Shown: positions 35,091 to 46,423 of the stretch, one piece after another
How positions within the stretch are numbered: position 1 is the stretch's first letter
Layout of the letters: every line of letters begins with the position of its first letter
DNA from: Myrica gale
Lineage: Eukaryota; Streptophyta; Magnoliopsida; Fagales; Myricaceae
Direction: 5' to 3'
Assembly: GCA_963930655.1 (NCBI GenBank)
Contig: OZ005607.1
Coordinates: 20,906,374 to 20,970,373, forward strand
Length of the DNA: 64,000 bases
Notes under the pieces: generated by a model
What the model was told of the DNA's origin: nothing
Databases searched by the model: none
The model's input: only the letters and a program-made list of their open reading frames with translations
Made by a program: the position numbers and the translations under genes

Positions 35091-38000
35091 ATGACCGAGG
35101 TCCTCAATCCCAACCGCTCCCCATCTCGTTTTTCTGGTGCTTCTTTCTCTCCTTCAGCTCCAACAAGAGTTTCTTCCTCGTCTTCTTCCTTATCCGGCGC
35201 ACCCTCTCAGAATGACGACAATAACGACTGTGACTCTCACTGTGGCTGTGGCTCCCCATCTTCCTCTGTAGCTGAGGACGGGGACTCTATAGCGACTGAC
35301 TGTGAGTTGGAGGAGGAGGTGGACGGTGGCGGGCAGAGGAGGGATCAGCTGTCTTTATTGGCATTGCTGGTGGCCGTCTTCAAGAAGTCTTTGATTGTTT
35401 GCAAGAGTACTGATAGGAGGGAGCTTTGCGCCATGGAGATCGGGTGGCCGACTAATGTGCGCCATGTGGCGCATGTTACCTTTGATAGGTTTAATGGGTT
35501 CTTGGGTTTGCCTGTGGAGTTTGAACCTGAGGTGCCCAGGAGATCTCCCAGTGCTAGGTACATTTCCGCTTTGGTAAATGATGGTTGTCTCTTAATTTTG
35601 GTGTGAATGTCTGAGCTCAGAGTGTGGGTTTGGAACTGTAGATTCTTATGTTGATGTAACACTAGTGAAATTGTTTCATCGTTATCGAGTAGTTTGGATT
35701 TGTTATTTGTTCGTTTGGTCTGCACGATTCGTGGGTTTGGATTTTCATACTTCTTGTCTGAATTTTTTTCTGGAAAGGGGGAGGGGGAGAAGTGGTTTGT
35801 GTTGGGGTGTATGTGTTGTGCAATACAATCTTGAGATTTTGGATTTGGTGTGTCTAAATGGTGGGTATTTTTTTTTGCTATGTTGTATTGGTCCGTGCCA
35901 TGAATTCTTCAGATGTGAGGTTGTGGTGTTGAATTGCGGGGCTTCTAGTTTACGGATGGCCATTGCCCTGTTGCTCTGTAGGTTTCTGTTTTCCTCTTTG
36001 ATTGTGGCAATTCTAACATTGACACTTGTTTTTCTTTTCACCCTTTGCTCATTTAACTTAATTTTTGGTGATTGTTTTCAATAAATCCAATATATGTGAA
36101 CGCAATTTTACTGGGAGTTTAGACATAAAAAAAAAATCTTCATATTCAGAAGTTTATCACCGATGTACATATAGGGGAGTTGCAGATTTCCACTTCGCCT
36201 GCTTTGAATACCTAGTTGCATGGCTAAAGGTATACTCATATAACTGTTTATTGGTCTTCCTCACAATAGGATATAGCACTGAGTCTCCCAATTAGCAAAA
36301 GAGGTTCATATGAGGTGCTATCCGCTCCTGAGGGCAGCTGTGATTACCTTAATTGTATGACTACATTTATATGCGTTATGCTTATTAGATTTTTCCAAAA
36401 AAAATCCTTTTAATGGAAACTTGTGAATTTCCTCTGCTTCTTTTTAGTCAGCTTTGGCAAACAAAGCGCCTTTTGTGGCTTATCCATCTCTGCTAGAATA
36501 CATGTTCGGCATATATATAATCCAATTTAAGGTTTTTTATCCATTTATGAGGACCCCAAGTGATCAGTATTCTCCATTCAATCACACATTTCAGTTTGTT
36601 AGATGACAGCTTCTGTGCGGTCGTCACTAATGGGACTAATTGATACTGGTTGGAAATATTCCACATATAGTTTGTATAAAAAAGGTTAATCAAAACTTCC
36701 ATTAACTCTCTCAGGGTGTCTATGTCCCTCTTGATAGTGTAACTTTATTCCTTGAGAGCTAATAGCCCAGCACTTTTTGCATGTCTTCTAAATAGTATCT
36801 GCCTATTTGCGTAACTAGTATGATCTCTCTTATGCTTATGCTTTGATTGGGGTTTTCGTGAATGTAGTACTACTGTCTTTGGCGTTTCCACGGAATCTAT
36901 GCAGTTGTCATTTGACTCTAGAGGCAATAGTGTGCCAACAATTCTCTTGCTAATGCAAAAACACTTGTATTCTCTAGGAGGTCTGCAGGTATTTTATCTT
37001 GTTTTTCTCTTCTGTCTACTGTTTATCTTCTTTAATATTGTAATGCCAATTCTTAATTTCTTGGACTGTTGGCACCTTTAGGCAGAAGGGATTTTCAGAA
37101 TTGCTGCAGAAAACAGTCAAGAGGAGTATGTCAGGGACCAATTAAACAGGGGAGTTGTACCGGAAGGCATTGATGTACACTGTTTGGCAGGACTTATCAA
37201 GGTATACCATTGCTGTTTTATCAACTGTGATTAGGTAGGATCATGTTCATTCCCATCCGCTCACTTCCCCGTGCTCCTCACAAAGAACTATTTACAAGTT
37301 TTGGAAAAAGAAATATTAATGTTTCTGTCCTTCGTCAGTGTAGTGTATGTTCTCATCGCCCAAGCTAAAGAAAAGGATCATATTGGTCAGGACAACGTTG
37401 TCTTCTTGTTACATGTCAACATTATGGTGTTATGTTATAAAAGGAATAAAAATATCTAATCAAATCAGACTCCAGGCGATTTTAGACACATCTTTCTAAT
37501 ATGTATTACTTTGTAACACAGTACCGGAGAGACGTTTGATTAGACGTGTTATACTCGTGTGTAGTTGGTCTTGGAATTCTACTTAATCTGATGGATGTTA
37601 AATCAAAGAAAAAACACGTCAAGTTGCATTTAATGAGCACTGTGGGAATAGTATTTGGCCTATTCCAGCTCAATTGTAATTGATTAAATGGCTGAGTTCC
37701 TAAATGGTTCTATATGATGATGTAAATGAGTAAGAATGGAGCCATATGACTAATACTGTATACTGACTTCATGAACCTTTGATCTTTCAGGCTTGGTTTA
37801 GGGAACTTCCAACTGGGGTTCTGGATTCTCTAACACCTGAGCAGGTAATGCAATGCCAGACAGAAGAGGATTATGCTGAACTTGCAAGGTCTCTACCTCC
37901 TACAGAATCTGCTCTGCTGGACTGGGCCATCAACCTGATGGCTGATGTTGTCCAAGAGGAACATCTGAACAAGATGGATGCGCGGAATGTCGCTCTGGTT

Positions 38001-39014
38001 TTTGCACCAAACATGACTCAGGCGAGTTTGAATAATTTTTACACAAAATTGTCAAATACCTATGTTAATTGCAGTTTATAAAGTTCTTTCTTTCAAAAGA
38101 GGTCTCACCTTTCCATTTTTCCATGTTGCTCATGTCCCTCTTATGTGGTAAAATGATATATAACTAGTACAACTTGCTTAGGAGAATTTTCCATCCCCTC
38201 CCCACCTTCTTAGGATAGTTATTTGTGTCACGATTATTCTGTTTCATCGTTTAGATGTAGAGCTACAGCCTAGCCTTACCTCAGCTACAAAGAAGTCCTT
38301 CTGACTCTTTTTATTTTCACTTTCCACTTAAACTGAATTATACGATCAGGAGGTGGGTGGCAGATTTGTCCAGTGGTTGGTGGAATGGCAGTATATTGAC
38401 TTCTTTTGTTGCAGATGGCAGATCCTTTGACTGCCTTGATGTATGCAGTCCAAGTCATGAACTTCCTCAAGACCCTAATCTTGAAAACATTGCGAGAGAG
38501 AAAAGATTCTGTGGTAGAGCCTTCTTCTGCTAGCCATTTAGAGCCTACTGATGAGAATGGACACCAGAGCCCCCCACATACATATGTGGGCGATATTCCC
38601 CAAGACAATGAAGAGATAGAGCAGGCATTCATTGCTGAAGAACACATTTCAGAACTTCATACGGACTCTAACCAAAACACTCATGTTATAGATGGAGAAG
38701 CTGGCATTTCATTAACATCTTCTGAGAAACTAAATCGCGAAACCGATGGTTCTTGTGACACTGCTCAAGTTGAACCTCCCAGTATTAAAACAGAAGCTGG
38801 AGAAGCCAATGGAACAATTGCTAGTGCTCAAAATAACGCTGGAAAGGGAATGAATGATCAATCATGTAGTTCAAATTACAGAGAGGGAGGACCAACGAAA
38901 GAATATGGTCAGCAGTCACTAGCTCTGGGAACAGCATCTGTTGAGAAGAATATGGGAATCAGCAATCTGAGTCGCATCGATTCAAGGATAGAGCGCATCG
39001 AAGCGTGGAGGTGA
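35091..39014 (+). CDS. CRIB-domain Rho-of-plants GTPase-activating protein (RopGAP), complete, five exons
   Basis: Exons 35091-35557, 36868-36988, 37082-37201, 37791-38021 and 38415-39014 give 513 codons (512 residues). The start at MTEVLNPNRS follows the pattern of the family; an in-frame ATG at 34998 adds an implausible Phe-rich extension. A Ser-rich and acidic N-terminus is followed by the CRIB motif (about residues 115-148, EIGWPTNVRHVAHVTFDRFN), which binds GTP-loaded ROP. The RhoGAP domain (about 155-340) has the arginine finger Arg202 in AEGIFRIAAENS and ends near NVALVFAPNMTQMADPLTAL. The acidic, Ser/Glu-rich tail closes with SRIERIEAWR. The protein switches off ROP GTPases that steer polar growth. 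Intron 4 appears to use a GC donor (CAG/GCGAGT at 38022); all others are GT-AG. Identification is secure, the exact paralogue is not. Confidence 0.93.
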
Positions 39015-39220
39015 AGAAATCTCAACAGCAGTTGGACCCCAATTGACTCTATTTACGTTTCGAGTGTAAGTTTGTTTGAGTTAGTGAATTTGTTCATGTA
39101 CGTTATCTGTGTTGCTGGGTGATTTGCTTAACTTGTTCTGATTTCTTTTCTCCTTTTCTTCGGGTTAGTAACCTTCTGTTTCTGATCTAATGGAGGGAAC
39201 TTATATGGTATCTCACTAAC

Positions 39221-40115
39221 CGTGGCGGAGGGAGGGGAGGGCCAACCGGTGCCCTGGCCCGGGTTGGCCCAATGCAAAACGTTGAATTTTTTTTTAACTA
39301 ATATGTCTCTTGTAACCAGGCTGCTCCTTAAAACCCAGTGGATTGAATTGCGATCAAAGTGATTGATTTCCTTGAAATAGAATCTCATTTTGATATTAAC
39401 TCTCTCTGATTTAAGTTTATATCCACACAATATATGTATGTATATGTGTTGGTTCTAGATTAAGATCTTTGGTGCTTCTAAGATTTTGATGTTACTTTTT
39501 GTTATGATGTTATTTGTAGATTAAAAAGTATGCTTGAGGTAATTGAAATTTTTAAGAGGACATGTTCAATCTTTTGATATTCTATTAGATCCGCACTCTG
39601 TACCATCATGGAGGTCGAATGTTTGAACATATCCTCTTTTTTTTTATTCACTTGTTAAACAGAAAGTAAAGATCAGAGTTTGAGTGCTCTTCCTTCCAAT
39701 AACAAGAGAGGGGACAAGTTGCAGAGGCTAAACATCTCTGCTCTAAGATTTGTACATAGTTAACATTAATAGTACAAACTAATTGTTGCAGCTTTTCAGA
39801 CAACTTTGTCTACCAACATAAAACACCATTATTACCCAAAAACATATAGTGTCATTATCATTGTGCCTTTACCACAATTCAGTTGGGTTGGCTGACCAAA
39901 TAAACTATCTGTCATGTGAAAAACTCACTTTCTGTCATGGTGTATTTTCATATCAGTTCCCTCATTATTTGTAATACCAAATGAATTTAATTTTAGTCCT
40001 TAATTTTCAATATTTTAAATCTAAGACATTTTTTTACATTATGTAGTAAAAAAAAATTCTGTCATTTTTCCTTAAGAGTTGGCCCCCTTCGAATTCATTC
40101 ATGGCTTCACCACTA
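39221..40115 (-). mobile_element. Non-autonomous DNA element with GTGGCGG ends, 895 bp
   Basis: The left end is CGTGGCGGAGGGAGG and the reverse-complemented right end GTAGTGGTGAAGCCATG. It is flanked by CTCACTAAC on both sides (39212-39220 and 40116-40124), 9 bp and identical. The right half (AATTTTAGTCCTTAATTTTC, then ATTTTTCCTTAAGAG.TTGGCCCCC) matches, in reverse, the left half of the element at 61664-62680. The GTGGCGGA terminus is typical of plant hAT-like repeats, though 9 bp is one more than usual for hAT. It lies about 200 bp after the RopGAP stop, possibly within its 3' UTR. Confidence 0.7.
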
Positions 40116-40258
40116 CTCACTAACGTTGTTGTTGGAGTTTGATTGGTGTGGTTTCTTGTGTTTTTTTGTTCTCCTATCTATCTATGACCATCTCTTTGAG
40201 TTGAATTCTCTACCACTCCTATTCCTTTCAGATTCTGTCTATACAACAATCCAAATAT

Positions 40259-40560
40259 TAAGGATAAATACACTCCATCCTTCGATTATGAGAATCTTAA
40301 CACTTGCACCCTAAACTATTATTTCCGTTAAATTTCACTCACCAACTATTGATTTCAAACAGTTTGTATCATCTGTTAAAATTTTCGTCAATTCGAGCAA
40401 AAAGTGTTTTTTTGGGATATGAAATTACGGCTTTATCCCATTTTGACAGAAAGTGTGAACTGTCTGAAATTAATAGTTAGTGGTGAAATGTAACAAAAAT
40501 AACAATTTGGAGTGTAAAGTATCAAAAACCTCATATAAGTGCAAAATGTATTTATTGCTC
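40259..40560. repeat. Imperfect inverted-repeat element, family A
   Basis: GCACCCTAAACTATTATTT and TTTCACTCACCAACTATTG in the left arm pair with AATAGTTAGTGGTGAAATG and AACAATTTGGAGTGTAAAG in the right arm. Same family as 19920-20275 and 54289-54505. Confidence 0.55.
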
Positions 40561-40622
40561 GAGTTAGCTTTCCTACCAAAAAAAGAGCAAAATGTATTTA
40601 TCCAAAATAATATCATGTTAGC

Positions 40623-40765
40623 TTTTTTTTTTTGGGTAACAATAGAAATCGGGTGACATATTTACGTACACCGAGCTCAGACGGACTTGATACAGTAACC
40701 GCACAAGTTAGGTTCAACACAATGACAAACTCCGGAAAAACTGACCTGACGGGTTCCATTGTCTT
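40623..40765 (-). mobile_element. Possible SINE 3' part with A-tail
   Basis: On the minus strand the sequence ends GTTACCCAAAAAAAAAA after GAGCTCGGTGTACG, a tail pattern like that of Au-type SINEs. The pol III boxes could not be found, so this is tentative. Confidence 0.35.
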
Positions 40766-41394
40766 TATTATGTTAGCTTTACAATATATGAAAGTGGGTT
40801 TTTAGTGGAGCATAGTACTAAACATGTATTATAAATTGAGCCTTTATTTTGTTTGGGAAAAAGTAAGGTTTTTGAATTTGTCATTCAGTGTATTGGGACC
40901 ACGAAATTTGGACAAGAAACTGAAACCACTGCTTCGGGAAAAAGGAAAAAAATTGAATACCAGTACCAAACAAAGGCCTTAAAGGATCACGCGAAAAGAG
41001 AATCACACAAAAAAGGGTGTTGGAGAAAATAGCAGTTTGTACAAGTCTGCGTCAGTGCTTGTTTTCAAAGATACAAAATTAAGAAAGGAACCTAACAATT
41101 TCCTCAAAAAGAGGATGGAACATGTAAAAAGTATCAGAGCTCGAATATTCCTCCTGCTTCTGGAAATGAAAGTTACCAGAGAGAAAGAGAGAGGACAGCA
41201 TGCATGACATAATTGCAGAGACACTTGGCTTGCATCTCAATTGATTTATCTAAGCCAACCAACTTGAAAACTACACATCAAAAGCGTCCATGGTTTATTA
41301 GAAAGCTTAAAATTATCCAGGATGCTTTTTAAAAGTACGTTTTCAGGTTCATGCATAATTTGTCTTATATGTTTATCTTTTGAAAAAAAAATAT
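40766..41394. other. Spacer, nothing recognised
   Basis: No gene supported; the minus-strand frame at 41003-41224 has no recognisable product. Confidence 0.4.
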
Positions 41395-42160
41395 AATTTT
41401 CGTCAATCAATTATTAAAGTTCTAACAATTTACACTCAAAATTATCGATTTCGTTATATTTTATCTCATAACTATTAATTATGTATAATTTACACCCTTA
41501 ATTTAGATATAAATTGATATTTTTTGGTTGAAATGACGTTTTTACTCCCACACTATGAAAAATATAAGGTTATGTAACTATTTGATCTCTGATTTTGACT
41601 CATTTTAATAAATAGTTCTTGAGTTTTTAAATTGATTATAAGGGTCAAGTTTGTAATTTTTATCAAACAAGTCCTTTCGTTAAAATTATATACATAAAGT
41701 TAACGATTCACACAAAAAATAAAATTATGTGACTTATAATTTTTTAAAATGTTTTCTTTTTGTTTTTTAAATAAAACAAAATGTATTATTTAAATTATTT
41801 TAAAAAAATAAAAATTATGATAAAAACTTTTTAAAAAATTATAAGTTATATGATTTTAGTTTTGGGTGACACACCTCAACTTATGATTAAAACTGACGTG
41901 TTAACCATTAACTTTAAGAATGCAATTTTAAGAGGAAGGTTTCTTAGAAAAAAATTATAAACTCAGGTACCTTTATCATCAATTTGAAAACATAAGGAGG
42001 AAATGAGTATTTAACCCAAAAATATAATGGCCAAAACAGAGGATAAAATTGTCATTTTTCCTATCAAAAATATTAATTTTTGTCTAAGCTAAATCTAAGA
42101 AATCTACGGCTTAGAGTATACAATGTCAACAATTCAACAATTGATCGGCGAAAAGTGTAT
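41395..42160. repeat. Larger inverted-repeat region related to family A
   Basis: AATTTACACTCAAAATTATCG and TCATAACTATTAATTATG near the left are echoed by complementary words near 42095-42140 (TAGAGTATACAATGTC, AACAATTGATCGGCG). A nested pair of arms surrounds TTGTAATTTTTATCAAAC at 41652 and TTTGAAAACATAAGG at 41983. Borders are uncertain. Confidence 0.4.
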
Positions 42161-42920
42161 TTAACTCTTACCTTTGTGTTTATTGCTGATTATTCTTGGT
42201 TTGAAAAAAGACTTGAAATCTAAATCTTAAAGACAATGAAACCTTAAACCCTTGTTACCCTTTTGAGAAGGCCAATTTACTCAAACATTGTTGACCTATG
42301 GTGCTAGTTACTATTACTATCTTAAGATCCTTCTAGCAAAGGTCAATGAATGTGACCCTTGTAAATTTTTGCAGCCAAGATTCTAAAAATCAGGGGGTAC
42401 TGTTTGTGGAGTTGCTCTCAATGGGTGGAAAAAGGAGGAGATGAGGAGAAGAAAATTGAGGGCTAAGGGTTCATATTTTCTAACCAATCACATCAGGACA
42501 CCCTAGACAGCACAATTGCATACTAATGGCATGATATGATTGGAAGTTGCAAAAAAATTTTCCTTATTCAAAGGAGGAAAAAAAAGAAAGAAAAAAAACT
42601 CCCAAAGAAAGCTATGGTCGAGTTGCCCCTCCCTAGGTAGAAAATAAAATGCAAGAAATTATGGGATTGAAATCTTCTGCAATTCGAGTGAAGTGCAGTT
42701 CGATCAGAGAATGAGAGAAAGCCGGATCCACCCCTGCCCGAAACATCATCTCTTGCCTGGGCAGGATTGGGTCCCAAACGGGACCCACACCTCTTTCTCA
42801 CTCCCTCACCTAAATTGAAGAGATTCTCATCCGAAATTATGGACAATTCAATGGCTGTCTTTTGTCCAACGTTGTGATGTCCCTTCCTATTTGTCATTGG
42901 TCATTAGCGACACTTCTTCT
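42161..42920. other. Spacer, nothing recognised
   Basis: Includes a less AT-rich stretch at 42715-42815 with an unsupported minus-strand frame (42568-42897). No family match. Confidence 0.4.
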
Positions 42921-42924
42921 TTTA

Positions 42925-43097
42925 AGGGCTGTTCGTTTAACAAAAAATTTCTAACAATACAAAAATCATACAATCAAACATCATTTTTAACCTCACATAA
43001 AAATAACTACAACACGCATATCAATAAAATTAACATCACCTAAAAATTCTCAAAACAAAAAAAAAATCTTCACAAAACTCCTAACCGAACAATCTCT
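42925..43097. mobile_element. Small MITE-like element, 173 bp
   Basis: Left end AGGGCTGTTCGTTTAAC; the right end, reverse-complemented, reads AGAGATTGTTCGGTTAGG. These imperfect ends resemble the GCATGTTCGTTT MITE family of this window. No target duplication was found. Confidence 0.45.
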
Positions 43098-43386
43098 TAG
43101 ATTGGAAAAGCAAATTGCAGCATTTCCATCGTCAAAATTCTTCTTGACCCTTTATAATATTTTTGGATCGAACTTGTACATTCTTAATTATAAAAAAATT
43201 GAAAAAAATGAACATAAGTGAGTGTACAGAATTATCTGTCCCACCTTTAGATTTCTTTAAGGAAAGCAACCTTTTTTGTATAATTCTAACATAATTTGTG
43301 CCTGATTTTTTGTTGATTTAATGGGCAGACCTCCACTCAATAGCTTTACACGTGTGGAAACTGCATGTGAATGTAAACCACCAACC

Positions 43387-43590
43387 CATAAATAGTGGGC
43401 TAAATCTCTCAGAATTTACTACAAATTATAACCACCAAATCTAGAGCTCCCTCCGTAGCCACCCGTTCTTGTTCCTCATCAACTGAAAAGATCCCCAAAA
43501 TCAGCACCCCTAATTAATAGCACCTACCCCTGATCTTTTCAACCCATCCGAATCTCGTGCTCTCTCTCTCACTCTCTCTCTCTGTTTAGG
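43387..43590 (+). promoter_or_regulatory. Probable core promoter and CT-rich leader of the FAF-like gene
   Basis: CATAAATAG at 43387-43395 is a TATA-like box about 275 bp before the ATG. A CTCTCTCTC tract at 43559-43584 is typical of a plant 5' leader. Confidence 0.4.
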
Positions 43591-43667
43591 TTCAAAAAGC
43601 TCAAGCAATTCCTTTCCTTCTTTCCCTCTCAAGCATCTTACAAAATACCAAACAGAGCGTCAAAGCC

Positions 43668-44573
43668 ATGGCTGCCTGTGGAAGCCTCCAACACATCTTT
43701 GAGAACCCATTGCCGGAAAACCCAACTCTGCTTGAATCCCTCTCTTCATGGAACCAGATTAAACCTGTGAATCCGATTGAACAGTCGTCGTTCACGGAGA
43801 TCTTTGGCGAACTCCATTTCAAAGAGAATTCTGAATCATCGTCATGCCTTCTTCCTACTCCTGTATCACCCTTTTCGTCCGCGTTTTTTATTGATTTAAC
43901 CCCGCAAAAGGTGAACGAAAAGCTTAGCACTAAAGATGGTCCGGCTGAGAAGGATGAGAACAAGAACCTGTCAAGGGATTCTTTCTCAGGCTCCTCGACA
44001 ACCAAGTACGCCTGTCACCACAAAAGCAGTGACAGCTTCTCGTCAATGAGCTCTGACAGCCTGCAGTTGTGCACTGAAGGTCTTGGGTTTGAAAGCTCCG
44101 ACGAGGTCGAGGATTTGAGGAATGAGATTAACGTGGATTGGCAAAACCAAGAGGAGAAACCAAGTATAACAACGAAGCATCATGTGCCATCTGAGAATCA
44201 AGGTGGTGAATTCAGGAGGTCGAGGACAAGGGGGGGAGCATTCCCTCCACCTATTTCTTGTATCAGCAAGAGTGGGAAGCCTTGGGTTTGCTTCAAGTCT
44301 TACAGGCAAGACGGCAGGTTTGTTCTCAAGGAGATAAGGATTCCCACCCAGGAGTTCCTGCATGCATGTAGAGAAGATGGGCGCCTCAAGTTGCACTTTG
44401 TTCAGCCAAACGATGAGATTCTAGAAGAAGAGGAGGAGGAAGAAGAAGAAGAAGAAGAAGAAAGTGAAGAAAAGGACACTGAAGGTGACTACAAAAATGG
44501 CAAGGAAGGCGATGATGGTGAAAGCAATGGAGGAGAAAAAGAGGGAAATAAGGCTGAACACAGCACCAGGTGA
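43668..44573 (+). CDS. FANTASTIC FOUR (FAF)-like protein, complete, single exon
   Basis: A 301-residue single-exon gene. The FAF domain lies at about residues 190-247: AFPPPISCISKSGKPWVCFK, then RQDGRFVLKEIRIP, then EFLHACREDGRLKLHFVQP. It is followed by an almost pure Glu run (about 251-265) and a Glu/Gly/Asn-rich tail, as in several family members. The N-terminal half is Ser-rich and mostly disordered-looking, with SLQHIFENPLPENPTLLESL near the start. Arabidopsis FAF proteins limit shoot meristem size and modulate WUSCHEL-CLAVATA signalling; the role of this longer FAF-like form is inferred only from the domain. The start ATG has a good context (GCCATGGCT). No intron or damage was seen. Confidence 0.9.
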   Translation: MAACGSLQHIFENPLPENPTLLESLSSWNQIKPVNPIEQSSFTEIFGELHFKENSESSSCLLPTPVSPFSSAFFIDLTPQKVNEKLSTKDGPAEKDENKNLSRDSFSGSSTTKYACHHKSSDSFSSMSSDSLQLCTEGLGFESSDEVEDLRNEINVDWQNQEEKPSITTKHHVPSENQGGEFRRSRTRGGAFPPPISCISKSGKPWVCFKSYRQDGRFVLKEIRIPTQEFLHACREDGRLKLHFVQPNDEILEEEEEEEEEEEEESEEKDTEGDYKNGKEGDDGESNGGEKEGNKAEHSTR

Positions 44574-46423
44574 CGCAAGAGGCAATTTCGTAGTAGATAG
44601 GAAAGTCTCCTGATGTTAGCGTTCCAGTTCTGTGTTTCTTCCAAAAGTTTCTTTGCAAATAAACAGAGGAAACAAAAAGATGAATATGGAATTTCGTTTT
44701 GCAGAGTAAAATTTATCTTCTTTTCTTCTGTTAGAGGGAAATTTCCCCCTTTTTTTTTCTCAGTCGCCGATCACTAACCAAAGTTATAGCATTCCAGGTT
44801 GGTATTTCCCGAACTATAATTCCAGTTTGTCCAAAGCTAACAGTTCTTATTCCATGATGTTGGTATCTCGTTTCCTCATTAGATTCATTGGCAGCCACCA
44901 AATGATATCCAGCAGAAAACGAAGGTTTGGCCATTACTAAAGATTAAAAAGGAGAAGAAAAAGAAGATATATGGCTGTTGGTATTATTCTTTTCAAGATA
45001 AAATGACTATAAAACCCTTAATCCGTATTGAGAATATTATTGTCAATACATGTTATTATCACAAGAAATCCAAAATATTTACTCATCCAAAAATTTTGAA
45101 TGCAAACATAACTAACTCGAAATTTTGATTAAAAAAAATCAAAATAATCTCCCTCTCCTTATCAAATATATCTTCCTAATACAATAAACATAAAACATTC
45201 TCTAAGACTCAAATCATCTGTTTTATTTCCAAAAAAATCTTGGTTTGCCAAAATGGCCTTTAATATGGAAGGCCCACTGATAGAAAAACTCCAAAAAAGC
45301 GCTCTTTTGAAGAAAAAACAAACGTTGTGTGCATATTAAAGAGTGTGATCTGACGTAACCGCCAGAACATGCCAAGATAAACGTTCCAGAATTTTTTCAA
45401 AGATTACTAAAAATATACACTTTTCTTGATCTTCTGTACGTATTTCAGAGAGGCCCTACATATCGCTTACAGATTCAGACTTCCTCTGCCTGCGGCTCTG
45501 ATGCTTCAAAACATCTCAGCCGATAATAGCCCGAGCAATAATACTTGCGACTAAAAAGCCGGAGCAATCTTTTTTAGAATTTTTTTTTCCAACCACATTT
45601 TCACAAACTTCGCTCGCTTTTTATAAACTTCAACAACTTTCCACAGACTTTAACATTTTTCTCACACCCAATAAGATCTATAGTACCTCCAATAAAAAAA
45701 ATTTCAACAATTTTTTTTGACCCATACAAACAGAGGCCTTACCAATCATTCAATTATTCCAATGACTTGCAGCCAATGTTCAATTTTCTTTGACAAATGA
45801 CTTAATTGCAGGCTATTGCACTTTCGTTTATCAAAACTGGTAATCATTTCATAACATAACAGAGAGTTCAAACAAAACATCCACGCCAAGTGCTGGCAGC
45901 TAAAAAACACGTCTACTACAGATTTGGGGGGTCAGGTCCTTCATAGACCCAGGTCAGTTCTGTAACATGTTCAGGTAAAGTATGAACTTGTTTACTGCGC
46001 CTGCGCCTTAGCTTAGGATGAAAAAGAAAAGGAATGAGGTTTCAAGTTCGTCTGGCAATTCAAATCTTACCAGTGCATGTATTGCACACTAAAAAACAAC
46101 AAATCTATGAATGAATGAATGACGAGTACGATTTGGACAACATGGCACGGCAATCTGAAATGGCCATAATAGTAATGAGAGTGTTCAAAAAACCATATTT
46201 CAGTTGTGAGGTTCAAATGGAAGGCCATCAAAGACTTTTTCTTGTTTGCTATTAGAGATATATATTTAGTTCATGTTTTTTCTCCTTCCTCCTCTTGGGG
46301 GGGCAGCCTGCCTGCCCCCAAAACTAGATCGAGGGTAATGATCTGGGTGAAAAATACATACTACTGAAATTGTTAAAGCACTTTTATTTATTACCTCAAC
46401 AAGAAGGTACTAACAGGATGATA
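44574..46423. other. Spacer between two convergent genes
   Basis: The FAF-like gene and the amidase gene point towards each other here. The space holds their 3' UTRs and, around 45560-45740, an AT-rich MITE-like remnant (CCACATTTTCACAAACTTC). No additional gene is recognised. Confidence 0.45.
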
